Shown here one piece after another: positions 8,414 through 16,228 of a stretch of DNA of 64,000 nucleotides. Both the position numbers and the translations under genes were made by a program. Every line of letters begins with the position of its first letter. The first letter of the stretch is position 1. The notes beneath the pieces are model-generated. The model worked only from the letters and a program-made list of their open reading frames with translations, was not told where the DNA came from and made no database searches. The stretch spans positions 97,550 through 161,549 of the forward strand of contig CAYOSF010000011.1 in NCBI GenBank assembly GCA_964406605.1. Reading direction: 5' to 3'. The stretch comes from CAYOSF01 sp964406605 (lineage in GTDB: Bacteria; Chloroflexota; Dehalococcoidia; DSTF01; RBG-16-68-14).

Positions 8414-9808
8414 TCAGTCGTAGACTGTATCGATGATGTAGCCAGTCCGCCCTGGGCAGTCGTAGCTCCCGGCAGAAGCGGGTGCCTTGTGACGGCGCAA
8501 GCGCGTGTCGCGGCGAGTGAACGTCTTTCCGCAGTGGGCGCACTCCACTCGGTAGCGGAGGCCCGCAGATCGCATACGCGATCTCCTCTGGCTTGGAGAG
8601 AGATCAAGCGTTGCCCTTCCCGGACGGGCTGTTGGCCGGACGAGTGAAGTTTCCACCTGGAATACGGGCGAATAGGGCTCAGAAGTGACCTGGATGCTTT
8701 GTATGCGGTCCACGCGGTAGGCACGGATCTCACCATTGTCGACGGGGCGAGCATAGAAGAGCAAGTTCCCGTCTCGGGTCCGGCGCAAGGAGTACGGTTC
8801 AACCCTTCGAACCGAGTCTCTGTAGCCGAGGTCAACACACAGGCGATTTGCGCCCGCGAACCTGATTGCCTCAAGGGGAACACCAGCGCCCCAGCGCCAC
8901 ACGGTCGGCGGCGGCTGCCATGCTGGCTCCACTTCCGCACTCACGGGCACCGCCGGCAGCGCTGACGGCATTCGCTCCCTCTCTTCGAGCCATGCAAACA
9001 ATCCGGGTAGTTCAGACCAGAATGATTCGAACGGGGGCAGTTCGGGAAGTTGGTGAGCCAACATGCTCGCCCACTCGGTCTCTAGTTCAGCGCGGTACGG
9101 GGACGCCTCGAGAGCAGCGACCGTAGGGACGGGGACACCTTTGTTCTCGCATTTCTGACGCAGCACCTGCATGACGAGATCTGGAGCCGTGTGCAGGTCG
9201 GGTCGACGGTACAGATTGATGATGTCATAGAGATCGCGTGGTCTACCTCGCTCCCCCATCGCCCGGAGCTTCTCAGCGAACACTTCCTCGAAGCCGTAGC
9301 AGTAGATCTGGGGCGTGCCCGGAAGCTCGTCGGGATAGGGATGGGCGATTGGACGCAGAACTGGCGGCTGAACGATGACTTCGTCAGCGACGAGGTCTAG
9401 TTTGATCCTTGGGAGATCGCCTCTAGGGTTGCGGGGTCCGCGATAGTAGATTCGGCCCTCGACGTAGGCTCCTCCGGAGCCCGCGTCGAAACGCAGCGCG
9501 TCCCGGGGGATTTCGATCCCAGCCTCGTCGTAGATGCGTTCCGCGATCTCTGAGAATATCCGAAGTAGCTCAGAGGGATCGATCGGGCCCCCGCGCCCCA
9601 CCGTGAAGTCGAGGTCCTCCGAGAACCGGTAGGTCTCAAAGTAGCACTTCTTGAGGCAGGTGCCCCCTTTGAAGATCCAGTTCCTGCTGAGCTCGCTATG
9701 GGCAGCTATTCCCCACAGCACCCACCCGAGGACGTAGTCCTTCTCCACGATGTCTTCACGTAGGAGCCACTCGGCCGCTCGCTCCCTCAGTTCGACGTCG
9801 CGGATCAC
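8414..9808 (-). CDS. AbiEii/AbiGii-type nucleotidyltransferase toxin with WYL and zinc-finger C-terminus
   Basis: Starting at GTG 9808, whose last bases overlap the antitoxin stop (GTGA), the protein has 464 residues. Residues about 10-230 are an AbiEii nucleotidyltransferase: FKGGTCLKK (about 46-54), SEDLDF (63-68), an IKLDL strand and FAEKLRAM...RDLYDI. Type IV toxins of this family transfer nucleotides to tRNA or other targets. Unusually, a WYL-like ligand-binding domain follows (VEPYSLRR..GNLLFYA..YRVDRIQ). The last 45 residues contain a Cys-x2-Cys...His...Cys zinc motif (CAHCGKTF...RRH...DCPGR). A longer TTG-started frame to 9922 would overlap the antitoxin by 118 bases and is unlikely. 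It is co-transcribed with the antitoxin upstream. Confidence 0.85.
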   Translation of the reverse strand: MIRDVELRERAAEWLLREDIVEKDYVLGWVLWGIAAHSELSRNWIFKGGTCLKKCYFETYRFSEDLDFTVGRGGPIDPSELLRIFSEIAERIYDEAGIEIPRDALRFDAGSGGAYVEGRIYYRGPRNPRGDLPRIKLDLVADEVIVQPPVLRPIAHPYPDELPGTPQIYCYGFEEVFAEKLRAMGERGRPRDLYDIINLYRRPDLHTAPDLVMQVLRQKCENKGVPVPTVAALEASPYRAELETEWASMLAHQLPELPPFESFWSELPGLFAWLEERERMPSALPAVPVSAEVEPAWQPPPTVWRWGAGVPLEAIRFAGANRLCVDLGYRDSVRRVEPYSLRRTRDGNLLFYARPVDNGEIRAYRVDRIQSIQVTSEPYSPVFQVETSLVRPTARPGRATLDLSPSQRRSRMRSAGLRYRVECAHCGKTFTRRDTRLRRHKAPASAGSYDCPGRTGYIIDTVYD

Positions 9809-10641
9809 GCTGTGCCTCGCAGGTGGACATTCTCTCTCAGTTGCCAGCGCCTCACCAGCTTGCCCGTGGCCGGCCCGTGGGGGTCGAGCTTGGAGTATCC
9901 CGAGCTCAACTTCGAGCGACACCTGGCGACAAGCTCTGGAGCGCCGAGGCCGAGCCTTTCGACCATGAAGCCGAGCCGCTTGTAGATAGTCCGATTGCCG
10001 ATCCGTTCCACGTACTCCACAAGCTCCTCGTCGCTGCGGTGCCTCGAAGCCAAGTACGCTGTGACAACGTCGGCGACGTTGCGTATGCCGCCGCCCATGG
10101 TTGGATCATCGAGCACGTCTACGATCGTCCGCGTTGGATCGGAGACGCGAACCTGTACCTCCCCCCGCCACACCGGTCGGGTGCCGAACAGTTTCTTCTC
10201 TGGCAGAGTCTTGGCGACATACCGAGTATCCTGGATGACTCCCGTCCTCGCGTGAATCGGTCGAGCCGTGTAGACAACAACATCTCGAAAGATCTGCTCC
10301 GTGAGCCCCCAGTGCTCGCAGGCGCTCCACCCCCCTATGTAGCACGGCTCGAAGACCTTCGCGAGAACCGCCCACGTGTCTTCGACCCAGCGGTCAGGCG
10401 ACTGGGCGCTCAAGGGCACGGTGATGTATACGCCCCTGCGGACCCGGGTCAACCAGCCTTGGGTGGTCCAGCGAGCGAGCAGCTTGGCCGTCCGCTCCCG
10501 ATCGAGGCTCAGAGCAGATGCAGCCTCCTCGATGCCGAAGGGACCGCGTACTGCCCGGTGCAAGGCAGTCAGTCGACGTCTGTTGGCGAGTGAGATACCA
10601 GCTAGGGAACCAGGTCGGTCCGTGGTATATTCGGATGCCAA
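9805..10641 (-). CDS. AbiEi-type antitoxin/transcriptional regulator
   Basis: 278 residues from TTG 10641. An N-terminal winged helix (GPFGIEEAASALSLDRERTAKLLARW..QGWLTRVRRGVYITVPL) and the AbiEi effector-domain motif YIGGWSACEHWGLTEQIF identify a type IV antitoxin, which represses its own operon and neutralises AbiEii. I chose TTG because AGGAG lies 10 bases upstream and a consensus TATAAT at 10680-10675 would put the transcript start near 10668. The longer frame from 10746 begins upstream of that promoter. The gene overlaps the toxin by 4 bases. Confidence 0.85.
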   Translation of the reverse strand: MASEYTTDRPGSLAGISLANRRRLTALHRAVRGPFGIEEAASALSLDRERTAKLLARWTTQGWLTRVRRGVYITVPLSAQSPDRWVEDTWAVLAKVFEPCYIGGWSACEHWGLTEQIFRDVVVYTARPIHARTGVIQDTRYVAKTLPEKKLFGTRPVWRGEVQVRVSDPTRTIVDVLDDPTMGGGIRNVADVVTAYLASRHRSDEELVEYVERIGNRTIYKRLGFMVERLGLGAPELVARCRSKLSSGYSKLDPHGPATGKLVRRWQLRENVHLRGTA

Positions 10642-10674
10642 TTGTTCAATGCTCCTGTGAGTTATTGCACTCTT

Positions 10675-10680
10675 ATTATA
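10675..10680 (-). promoter_or_regulatory. -10 element of the abiE operon
   Basis: Read on the minus strand, TATAAT is followed by AAGAGTGCAATAACTCAC and then AGGAG. No clear TTGACA is found at 17 bases upstream, so the promoter may need help or be weak. Partly palindromic GAGTgcaatAACTC in the leader could serve AbiEi autoregulation. Confidence 0.6.
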
Positions 10681-10733
10681 CCACCCTTGGGCACTTGAAC
10701 TCCTTTGAGCCATGGGCGGCACAGCATGGTTGT

Positions 10734-10940
10734 CTAACTGTGACACTCTGGGGCGTGCTGGGTGCCCAGAACTGCCTCAAGTGCCTCTGTCGCATGCCGC
10801 TGCATGTTCGGCGTCACATGGCTGTACGATCCAGCGTGACGCTGATCTGGCTGTGCCCCAGCATTTCAGCCACGCTCTTCAGGTGGACACCACTTCCGAG
10901 CAGGAGCACGCCCGTTGCGGTTCGCAGCAGGTCGATAACA
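10734..10940 (-). pseudogene. Decayed tyrosine recombinase (integrase), C-terminal remnant
   Basis: Read on the minus strand, one frame gives VLLLGSGVHLKSVAEMLGH followed by SQISVTLDR. After a one-base shift a second frame gives YSHVTPNMQRHATEALEAV and ends at TAG 10736-10734. Together they match the C-terminal catalytic block of XerC/phage-type integrases (ATLLL..GV.LK.V.E.LGHS.I..T...YsH), including the box II His region and the Tyr. The upstream catalytic part (RHT box and earlier) is scrambled. The remnant is 50 bases upstream of the AbiE promoter and supports integrase-mediated arrival next to tRNA-Lys. Confidence 0.78.
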
Positions 10941-11333
10941 ATCCCCGGTCGAGTGCCTGGCCTACCTACGGCCGCAGTCATCCGGCGGGCTTGCTGTCAG
11001 CGCCGCTGTGACCACCGGGGCTCCTTCGGCAAGCTCAGGCCGGGCCCGGGCCGCAATGCGTGCGGACCGGCAACTGTCACACTTCTGAAACGACTGGGTC
11101 CTTGCGGGTCACTAGACTATCAGCATGGCCAGAGAGCTTGGCCTGCTGCGGCGGGCTTCCGAAACGTCCTGCGATCTGGGCTTCCTGCCGGGTGACGGCA
11201 GGGCTCGAGAACCCTCCCAGAGCTACTTGTCACAGGGCTGCGGGGAGGTCTACCCGCCCGCATACGGCGGGACGGGACAGACGTTCTATGACTGCTGGTC
11301 GACGCCGGACGCGACGTAGGTAGGGCGCGCTAG
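10941..11333 (+). other. Intergenic stretch upstream of gtrA, no clear gene
   Basis: Further integrase-like coding may have decayed near 10941-11000 but is not recognisable. A 64-codon plus-strand frame (11125-11319, ending just before gtrA) has no family resemblance and an unconvincing composition. A GC-rich TCCCTGCCG-like element is present but no clear terminator. Confidence 0.4.
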
Positions 11334-11810
11334 ATGGTGACGTTGGCAAAGCCCGGACTGCCCGCCGCAACCTCTCGAAGTGAGGGCGTCGCCCGCGATG
11401 ACCACCGGCCGACCTTCGCGCAACGCGTGCGGCGAGAGTTCGGGAGCTTCGCGACCATCGGGGTGGTCTGCACGCTCCTGTTCGTTGCGGCGTATCACAC
11501 GGCCAGGACGTGGCTGCCGCCGCTGGCGTCCAACGGTCTCGCGCTGACGGCCACGGCGGGCCTGAACTTCGCAGCCAATCGGTCGTACACGTTTCAGGCT
11601 CAGAACGGTCGGCTGCTGACGCAGGGGGCACAGTACTTCTTCTTCTACCTCGTCGGGCTGGCGATCTCCTCGGCCGCGCTGTCTGGCTTCCTGTTCATGT
11701 GGAGCCAACCGCCGCACGACGCGGAGCTGATCGCCGCGCTGATGGCCGGCGGACTCGCCACCGCCGTGCGCTATGTTGCCATGACACTCTGGGTGTTCCG
11801 GGAGGCATAG
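11334..11810 (+). CDS. GtrA-family membrane protein
   Basis: 158 residues with four predicted membrane helices starting after residue 40 (FATIGVVCTLLFVAAY, NGLALTATAGLNFAANRSYTF, QYFFFYLVGLAISSAAL, LIAALMAGGLATAVRYVAMTLWVF). The NFAANRSYTF and RY..M..WVF motifs are typical of GtrA, a flippase-like protein thought to move polyprenyl-phosphate sugars across the membrane. Its TAG stop shares a base with the GTG start of the GT39 gene (TAGTG at 11808-11812), so the pair are coupled: GtrA would supply the lipid-linked sugar donor used by the neighbour. Confidence 0.9.
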   Translation: MVTLAKPGLPAATSRSEGVARDDHRPTFAQRVRREFGSFATIGVVCTLLFVAAYHTARTWLPPLASNGLALTATAGLNFAANRSYTFQAQNGRLLTQGAQYFFFYLVGLAISSAALSGFLFMWSQPPHDAELIAALMAGGLATAVRYVAMTLWVFREA

Positions 11811-14011
11811 TGGCCGGCCGAGACACGCCGCGTGATCCAGCCTCATCCTTTCTGGAGGCGAGGCGCGCAGCGGCACGGGACATACGGATGTCCGTTGCCG
11901 ATGGGGAAGTGGCCGTACCAAACACGCGCGCCCTTGCGGTGTCTGCGGCCGACATCCGCGCCCGGCTTCTCCCCTGGCTCCCGCTGGTCGGCGTTGTCGC
12001 ATTGTCGTTGGCGTTGAACACGTGGTCCCTCTCCGTGGCCGGGTACGGAAACACGTACTACGCTGCGGCAGTCCGCTCGATGACGATGTCGTGGAAGAAC
12101 TTCTTCTTCGGCGCATTCGACCCCGGTGGGTTCATCACCGTCGACAAACCGCCGCTGTTCCTGTGGGTGGGCGCGCTGTCTGCCCGCGTCTTCGGCTACT
12201 CGACGTTGTCCATCCTGCTTCCGAGCTCCATCGCCGGTGCTGCGAGCGTAGGCTTGCTCTGGCTGATAGTACGACGCCACTTCGGTTTGATGGCGGCGAC
12301 CGTTGCTGGCTTGGTCCTGGCAGTCACGCCGATCTCCGTCGCCGTGAACCGCTTGAACCTTCCGGACCCGTTCATGATCCTCGCTCTCGTGGGAGCGGCG
12401 GGCGCGACCCTCCAGTCGCTGGAGAGCCGGCGCTGGTGGGCCTGGACGGCGCTTGCGGGCTTCCTCGTCGGTGTGGCGTTCAACACGAAGATGCTGGCGG
12501 CCTGGATACCGGGGCCCGCGTTCGTCTTGGCTGTCATTGTTGCCACGCGAACCATCTCCTGGGCGTCGGCTCGCTGGGTGCTCGCCCGGCTGGCGGTCCT
12601 GGGCGCGGTGACGCTGGTCGTTTCGGCATCGTGGATGGTCGTCGTCGATTCGTGGCCCGCTGGCGACCGGCCCTACGTCGGGGGCAGCACCGACAATACC
12701 GTGTTGGATCTGGCGTTGGGCTACAATGGTTTCGGTCGAGTGGAGGGTACGAACCAGATCGGGGGCGGCAGAGGCGCCCGGCCGGCGGGTGTGCTGGGCG
12801 GAAACTCGCGCTTCCCGGGAGACGGACAACGGGGCGCCGCGCCGGTGCCCGGCGGGCAAGCGCAACCACCGCCGACAACGGGCGGCGGGGGTGGCTTTGC
12901 CGGACGGGGAGGCATCTTCGGAGGCCTTCCCGGCGCGCTGCGCATGTTCGATGACGCCAACGGCGGACAGATCGCCTGGCTTCTGCCGTTCGCAATGGCC
13001 GGCGGGCTGCTGGCGCTCTGGTATTGGCGGACAGACGCCGCGCGGCGCGCGTTCGCGGTGTTGTTCCTCGGGTGGGTCGCTATCTGCGGAGGCGTCTTCT
13101 CATACGCGCACGGCATCTTCCACAGCTACTACACGTCGGAGATGGCGCCGGCCGTCGCCGCGCTGGTCGGCATCGGCTCCGTCGCCGCCTGCGATGCCGT
13201 GCGGCGCGACCGGCGATGGTTGTTCGCCGTGATCGGAATCGTGGGCGTCACGGTGTGGACGCAACTAATGATAGCCGGTCGTACGCCGGACTTCTACGGT
13301 TGGGTCCGGCCTCTGATGCTCATCACGGTGCTTGCCGGTGCGGCGACGGTCGTGGCCCTGGCCGTCCTCCGCAGGCCCGTCGCCGTCGGGATTGCGCTCA
13401 CCCTCGCCGGGCTTCTCTTGCTGCCCGCGGCGTGGTCCGTCAGCGCGTCCGCGAACGCGTCGCTCAACGCAACGCTGCCGCAGGCCGGGCCCCAGCAAGG
13501 TCCATCCGGGCGGACGTTTGGCTCACAGGCGTTCGACGACGGCACTGCCGAATTGGCGGCATGGCTGCGGTCGAACAACGACCCCGATGCGACCTGGCAG
13601 TTGGCGGTGCGCAGCTCTCAGAACGGGTCACGGCTGATCGCTGAATACGGAGTATCCGTCATGTCACTGGGGGGATTCTCCGGCTCGGACAACACGATCT
13701 CCGTTGCCGCGTTCGCCGACCTCGTGTCGTCCGGCGCCGTACGCTACGTGCTGGTCAGCGAGGTCGGTGACCTCAATGGCGTTCTGGGCAGATTCTTCAC
13801 GCCCCGGCTGGGCATGGGCGGCCCGAGTGGGAACGGCTTGCTGCCGGGTTTCGACTCCGGCACCTTTGGTGGAGCGGCGGCCTACGGGACCTCCGCTGTA
13901 CTGGCAGCAGTCCAGAGCGCTTGCACCGCGGTTAGCGACCCGACGCTCCCGGCGGCATATCAAGGTGGCCTCTACGACTGCGCCGGCGCCGCAGGTGCCC
14001 TGACCAGTTGA
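11810..14011 (+). CDS. Membrane glycosyltransferase, family 39 (ArnT/PMT-like)
   Basis: 733 residues from GTG 11810. The protein has many membrane helices. The first extracellular loop holds YYAAAVRSMTMSWKNFFFGAFDPGGFITVDKPPLFLW, a Dolichyl-phosphate-mannose/ArnT-type motif with acidic residues and DKPP. FNTKMLAAWI and SYAHGIFHSYYTSEMAPAVAAL are also typical of this bacterial GT39 subgroup. It is expected to transfer a sugar from polyprenyl phosphate to a protein or glycan outside the membrane. A Gly/Pro-rich insert (about residues 310-375, with GGGRGARPAG and GGGGGFAGRGG) interrupts the middle and is probably an external loop. Confidence 0.88.
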   Translation: MAGRDTPRDPASSFLEARRAAARDIRMSVADGEVAVPNTRALAVSAADIRARLLPWLPLVGVVALSLALNTWSLSVAGYGNTYYAAAVRSMTMSWKNFFFGAFDPGGFITVDKPPLFLWVGALSARVFGYSTLSILLPSSIAGAASVGLLWLIVRRHFGLMAATVAGLVLAVTPISVAVNRLNLPDPFMILALVGAAGATLQSLESRRWWAWTALAGFLVGVAFNTKMLAAWIPGPAFVLAVIVATRTISWASARWVLARLAVLGAVTLVVSASWMVVVDSWPAGDRPYVGGSTDNTVLDLALGYNGFGRVEGTNQIGGGRGARPAGVLGGNSRFPGDGQRGAAPVPGGQAQPPPTTGGGGGFAGRGGIFGGLPGALRMFDDANGGQIAWLLPFAMAGGLLALWYWRTDAARRAFAVLFLGWVAICGGVFSYAHGIFHSYYTSEMAPAVAALVGIGSVAACDAVRRDRRWLFAVIGIVGVTVWTQLMIAGRTPDFYGWVRPLMLITVLAGAATVVALAVLRRPVAVGIALTLAGLLLLPAAWSVSASANASLNATLPQAGPQQGPSGRTFGSQAFDDGTAELAAWLRSNNDPDATWQLAVRSSQNGSRLIAEYGVSVMSLGGFSGSDNTISVAAFADLVSSGAVRYVLVSEVGDLNGVLGRFFTPRLGMGGPSGNGLLPGFDSGTFGGAAAYGTSAVLAAVQSACTAVSDPTLPAAYQGGLYDCAGAAGALTS

Positions 14012-14439
14012 CCTCCTGTTCGATGATCTCGCGTGTCCGCTGGGAAGGCGGACCCGCCCTAGGCGAACTAGCGCGCGGCCAGTCCCGCCCCACCTGAGGC
14101 GGGCGCCGCAGGCCCCCCTACCAACTCAGATTCAGGTCAGAGCATCGGACTCGTTTCACCGCACGAAGCTCGTCTGAACGAGTCCGGCGGTCCAGGTCGG
14201 CTACTGGACTTCTGGTTCCTGGGCCCTTGGGGTCAGACGAGAGGACTACCAATCCCCTGGTCACCCTCACGCGTTGTGATGGAGGGGTCAGTCAGGTCCA
14301 TTCCCGCCACCTGACCTCATACAGCTTCACCGGCTCCTCAAACCCCTTGGGCACCACACCCCCAGGTCGGAGAAGAGGAAGCCCTTTCCCGTGGCCAGCC
14401 GCCTCTTAGCAGAAGGCCCGGGCCTGGCGTACTCCTCGC
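14012..14439 (+). other. Intergenic stretch with candidate right att copy
   Basis: No gene is visible. Its main feature is the tRNA-Lys-derived copy d at 14081-14119, preceded at 14048-14070 by GC-rich inverted bases (GCGGACCCGCCCTAGGCG) related to the repeats near 53.0 and 54.0 kb. The remainder shows no coding pattern on either strand. Confidence 0.5.
14081..14119 (+). repeat. tRNA-Lys 3'-end fragment with 20-21-base insertion (copy d, candidate att site)
   Basis: AGTCCCGCC, then CCACCTGAGGCGGGCGCCGC, then GGCCCCCCT repeat the structure of copy b at 7678-7719 with few changes. Copies b and d enclose the small membrane gene, the AbiE pair, the integrase remnant and gtrA/GT39. Confidence 0.72.
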
Positions 14440-14946
14440 TCAAGTGCCGTCGGCCCGAAAGCCGGCCGCAGCTGTCCCGACCCAGATTCCCAGGCCGAAT
14501 ATCGCGTGTCCAGCAATGGTCGTCCGGATGAGCGCCCCCGGTCGCTCTGCCCTCCGACCAAGCCAACCGAGGCCATAGGCTGGGAAGACGGTGAAGAATG
14601 AAGGAATGACAGTCACAACGCCGTAGGCGACTGCCGTGGTCAGATTCGGTGCAGCGTTGTTCCTGCGCAGTAGCGCCACGTAGCCACCGGTCAGGGCTAT
14701 CCCGATGAGGTAGTGGGCGAGAAGTCCAAGTGGTCGCTCGTTTGGGAGTTCGGGCTCGTCTGCGAGTCGCTCATGCGTGAACTTGCCTCGCGCCGCGTAC
14801 CCAATCCAGCGCCCGAGCTGGCTCATGCCGAGGTCGTCATTTGGAACCGCGCCAGACTTGCGACCAATCACGCTGGCAGCGTCCATGATTGCGGTTGCGA
14901 CGGTCCCGGCGAGCACGGCCCGGAGGAAAACCGATGTGGTTCGCAT
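14440..14946 (-). CDS. DUF2938-family membrane protein
   Basis: 168 residues with four predicted membrane helices. The family features are an N-terminal FLRAVLAGTVATAIMDAASVIGR, a central GRWIGYAARGKFTHERLADEPELPNE and a C-terminal GLGWLGRRAERPGALIRTTIAGHAIFGLGIWVG. Function is unknown for the family. The gene stands alone: it converges with the GT39 gene across 430 bases and is followed upstream by the truncated TPP fragment. Start ATG 14946 is preceded by AAAGGGAG. Confidence 0.8.
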   Translation of the reverse strand: MRTTSVFLRAVLAGTVATAIMDAASVIGRKSGAVPNDDLGMSQLGRWIGYAARGKFTHERLADEPELPNERPLGLLAHYLIGIALTGGYVALLRRNNAAPNLTTAVAYGVVTVIPSFFTVFPAYGLGWLGRRAERPGALIRTTIAGHAIFGLGIWVGTAAAGFRADGT

Positions 14947-15059
14947 TGAGGACTCCCTTTCCTATATCGAGATGCCGACGACTACGATGACTTCGCCTGC
15001 TACGCCTCCACATGATGCCCCGCCTGTTTGGGGGGTCCGAAAAGGGGCTCCCCGAATCG

Positions 15060-15302
15060 CTAGTTGGCGCCGGCGCAGGCCATGACCACGGCGGGCTCGC
15101 CAGTCACCCGGGTCATCGCATCGGCCGCGTGGGCGGCGGCGGCCTCGTGCGCGGGCACGAGGAGCTGCATGCCGAGCTCGGGGCCCAGGCGCTCCAGTGC
15201 CTCGAGGAAGATCATGTACGTGCCGTCGGGAATCGCCCAGACGTGGCGGACGTTCTCGGCGTGCAGGCTCCGCAGGAGGAACTCTCCACCGGTCATCTCC
15301 AT
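15060..15302 (-). pseudogene. Thiamine-pyrophosphate enzyme, N-terminal fragment
   Basis: 80 residues: GGEFLLRSLHAENVRHVWAI then PDGTYMIFLEALERLG and PAHEAAAAHAADAMTRVTGE, ending ACAGAN before TAG. This is the first 80 residues of the Pyr domain of acetolactate-synthase/benzoylformate-decarboxylase-type enzymes, including the glutamate (HE) that activates the cofactor. A full enzyme would be about 550 residues, and nothing after the stop continues the family. It is the last reading frame of the TetR-controlled operon, 47 bases after the crotonase gene, with a start at ATG 15302. It is most likely a truncated remnant. Confidence 0.75.
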
Positions 15303-15349
15303 CTCAATTCACCTCTGAGACTTGGCCGCTGGTCGCGGCCGTCGCATCC

Positions 15350-16210
15350 TCATTCAGAGCTACCCCGCTTGAGTCTGTCGGCAGCAGCGGCCGCCGCAAC
15401 AGCCCGCTCTTGGTTGTGAATCGCCTCGTTCTTCGCCAGATGGGCGAACATCTGAATCCCGAACCCGCCGTCCAGATCGTTGGCTATTCGCTGTCTCCAG
15501 GGGCGCCGAACGATCTGTGTTGCCAGGCGTCGGGTCACCCGCGGCTGGGCCATAATGTGGTCGGCGAGGGCCCAGGCGCGCGCAAGAACTTGATCTCTCG
15601 GCAGGGCCTCATTGACCAAGCCGTACTCAAGAGCCAGCCTGGCGTCAATCGGCTGACCCGTGAACAAGGCGTAGGCGGCGCGTTTTACACCCAACAGCTC
15701 GATGAAGCAGCTGTGAATGCCGTCGCCGGGAACATTTCCCATATTGAAATGAGGATCGAATATGATGGCATCCTCAGAGCAGATTGTGATGTCGCACATG
15801 AGGCAAATCTCGGCATGACCGCCGGAGCCGTTGAGCACGCCGATCGTTGGGATCTCGAGATCGTTGATCAGCGCGCTCACGTTCGTCCGTCCATCTTTGA
15901 AGGCGTACTCGTAGGCCCAATGCTGCAGATCATCTCTTTCAAGGGCAAAGCCCTCGGGATCGATGCGCATCATGAACTCGTCGCCGGTCCCCGTGATAAT
16001 CAACAGTTCGTTCTCGGGGTCGGCGCCGATTGTCTTGAGCAGCTGACCCAGAGCGCGGTGATTCTCCACGCTCAACTGGATCGGGCCGTCCTTCGTATGC
16101 GCCTGGGCTAAAACGACGCCGTCAGCACGACGTTCTAGCTTGAAGTGTTCTTTGAATCGTTCCTTGTAGTCTTCGAAGCTTGGGGCGGGGACGAACTGGG
16201 TTAGCGACAT
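15350..16210 (-). CDS. Crotonase-superfamily beta-diketone hydrolase-like protein (6-oxocamphor hydrolase type)
   Basis: 286 residues of crotonase fold. The region GGHAEICLMCDI...FDPHFNMGNVPGDGIHSCFIELLG aligns with 6-oxocamphor hydrolase. It keeps His (of GHAEI), His (of DPHF) and Asp (of PGDG), which form the retro-Claisen active site there; the second oxyanion Gly-Gly is also present. TGQPIDARLALEYGLVNEAL follows the family closely. Such enzymes cleave the C-C bond of cyclic or linear 1,3-diketones without CoA. It could alternatively be a CoA-dependent hydratase. It lies 18 bases downstream of the dehydrogenase gene, so the two probably act in one catabolic route. Confidence 0.82.
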   Translation of the reverse strand: MSLTQFVPAPSFEDYKERFKEHFKLERRADGVVLAQAHTKDGPIQLSVENHRALGQLLKTIGADPENELLIITGTGDEFMMRIDPEGFALERDDLQHWAYEYAFKDGRTNVSALINDLEIPTIGVLNGSGGHAEICLMCDITICSEDAIIFDPHFNMGNVPGDGIHSCFIELLGVKRAAYALFTGQPIDARLALEYGLVNEALPRDQVLARAWALADHIMAQPRVTRRLATQIVRRPWRQRIANDLDGGFGIQMFAHLAKNEAIHNQERAVAAAAAADRLKRGSSE

Positions 16211-16228
16211 GCTCTTCTCCTTTCACCC

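Noticed and set aside
9809..9922. Longer AbiEii start at 9922
   Set aside because: It would overlap the antitoxin by 118 bases; GTG 9808 gives the normal GTGA coupling.
10642..10746. Longer AbiEi start at 10746
   Set aside because: The codon lies upstream of the TATAAT that should drive the operon.
11125..11319. 64-residue plus-strand ORF before gtrA
   Set aside because: No family pattern, no clear ribosome-binding site, mixed composition; probably chance.
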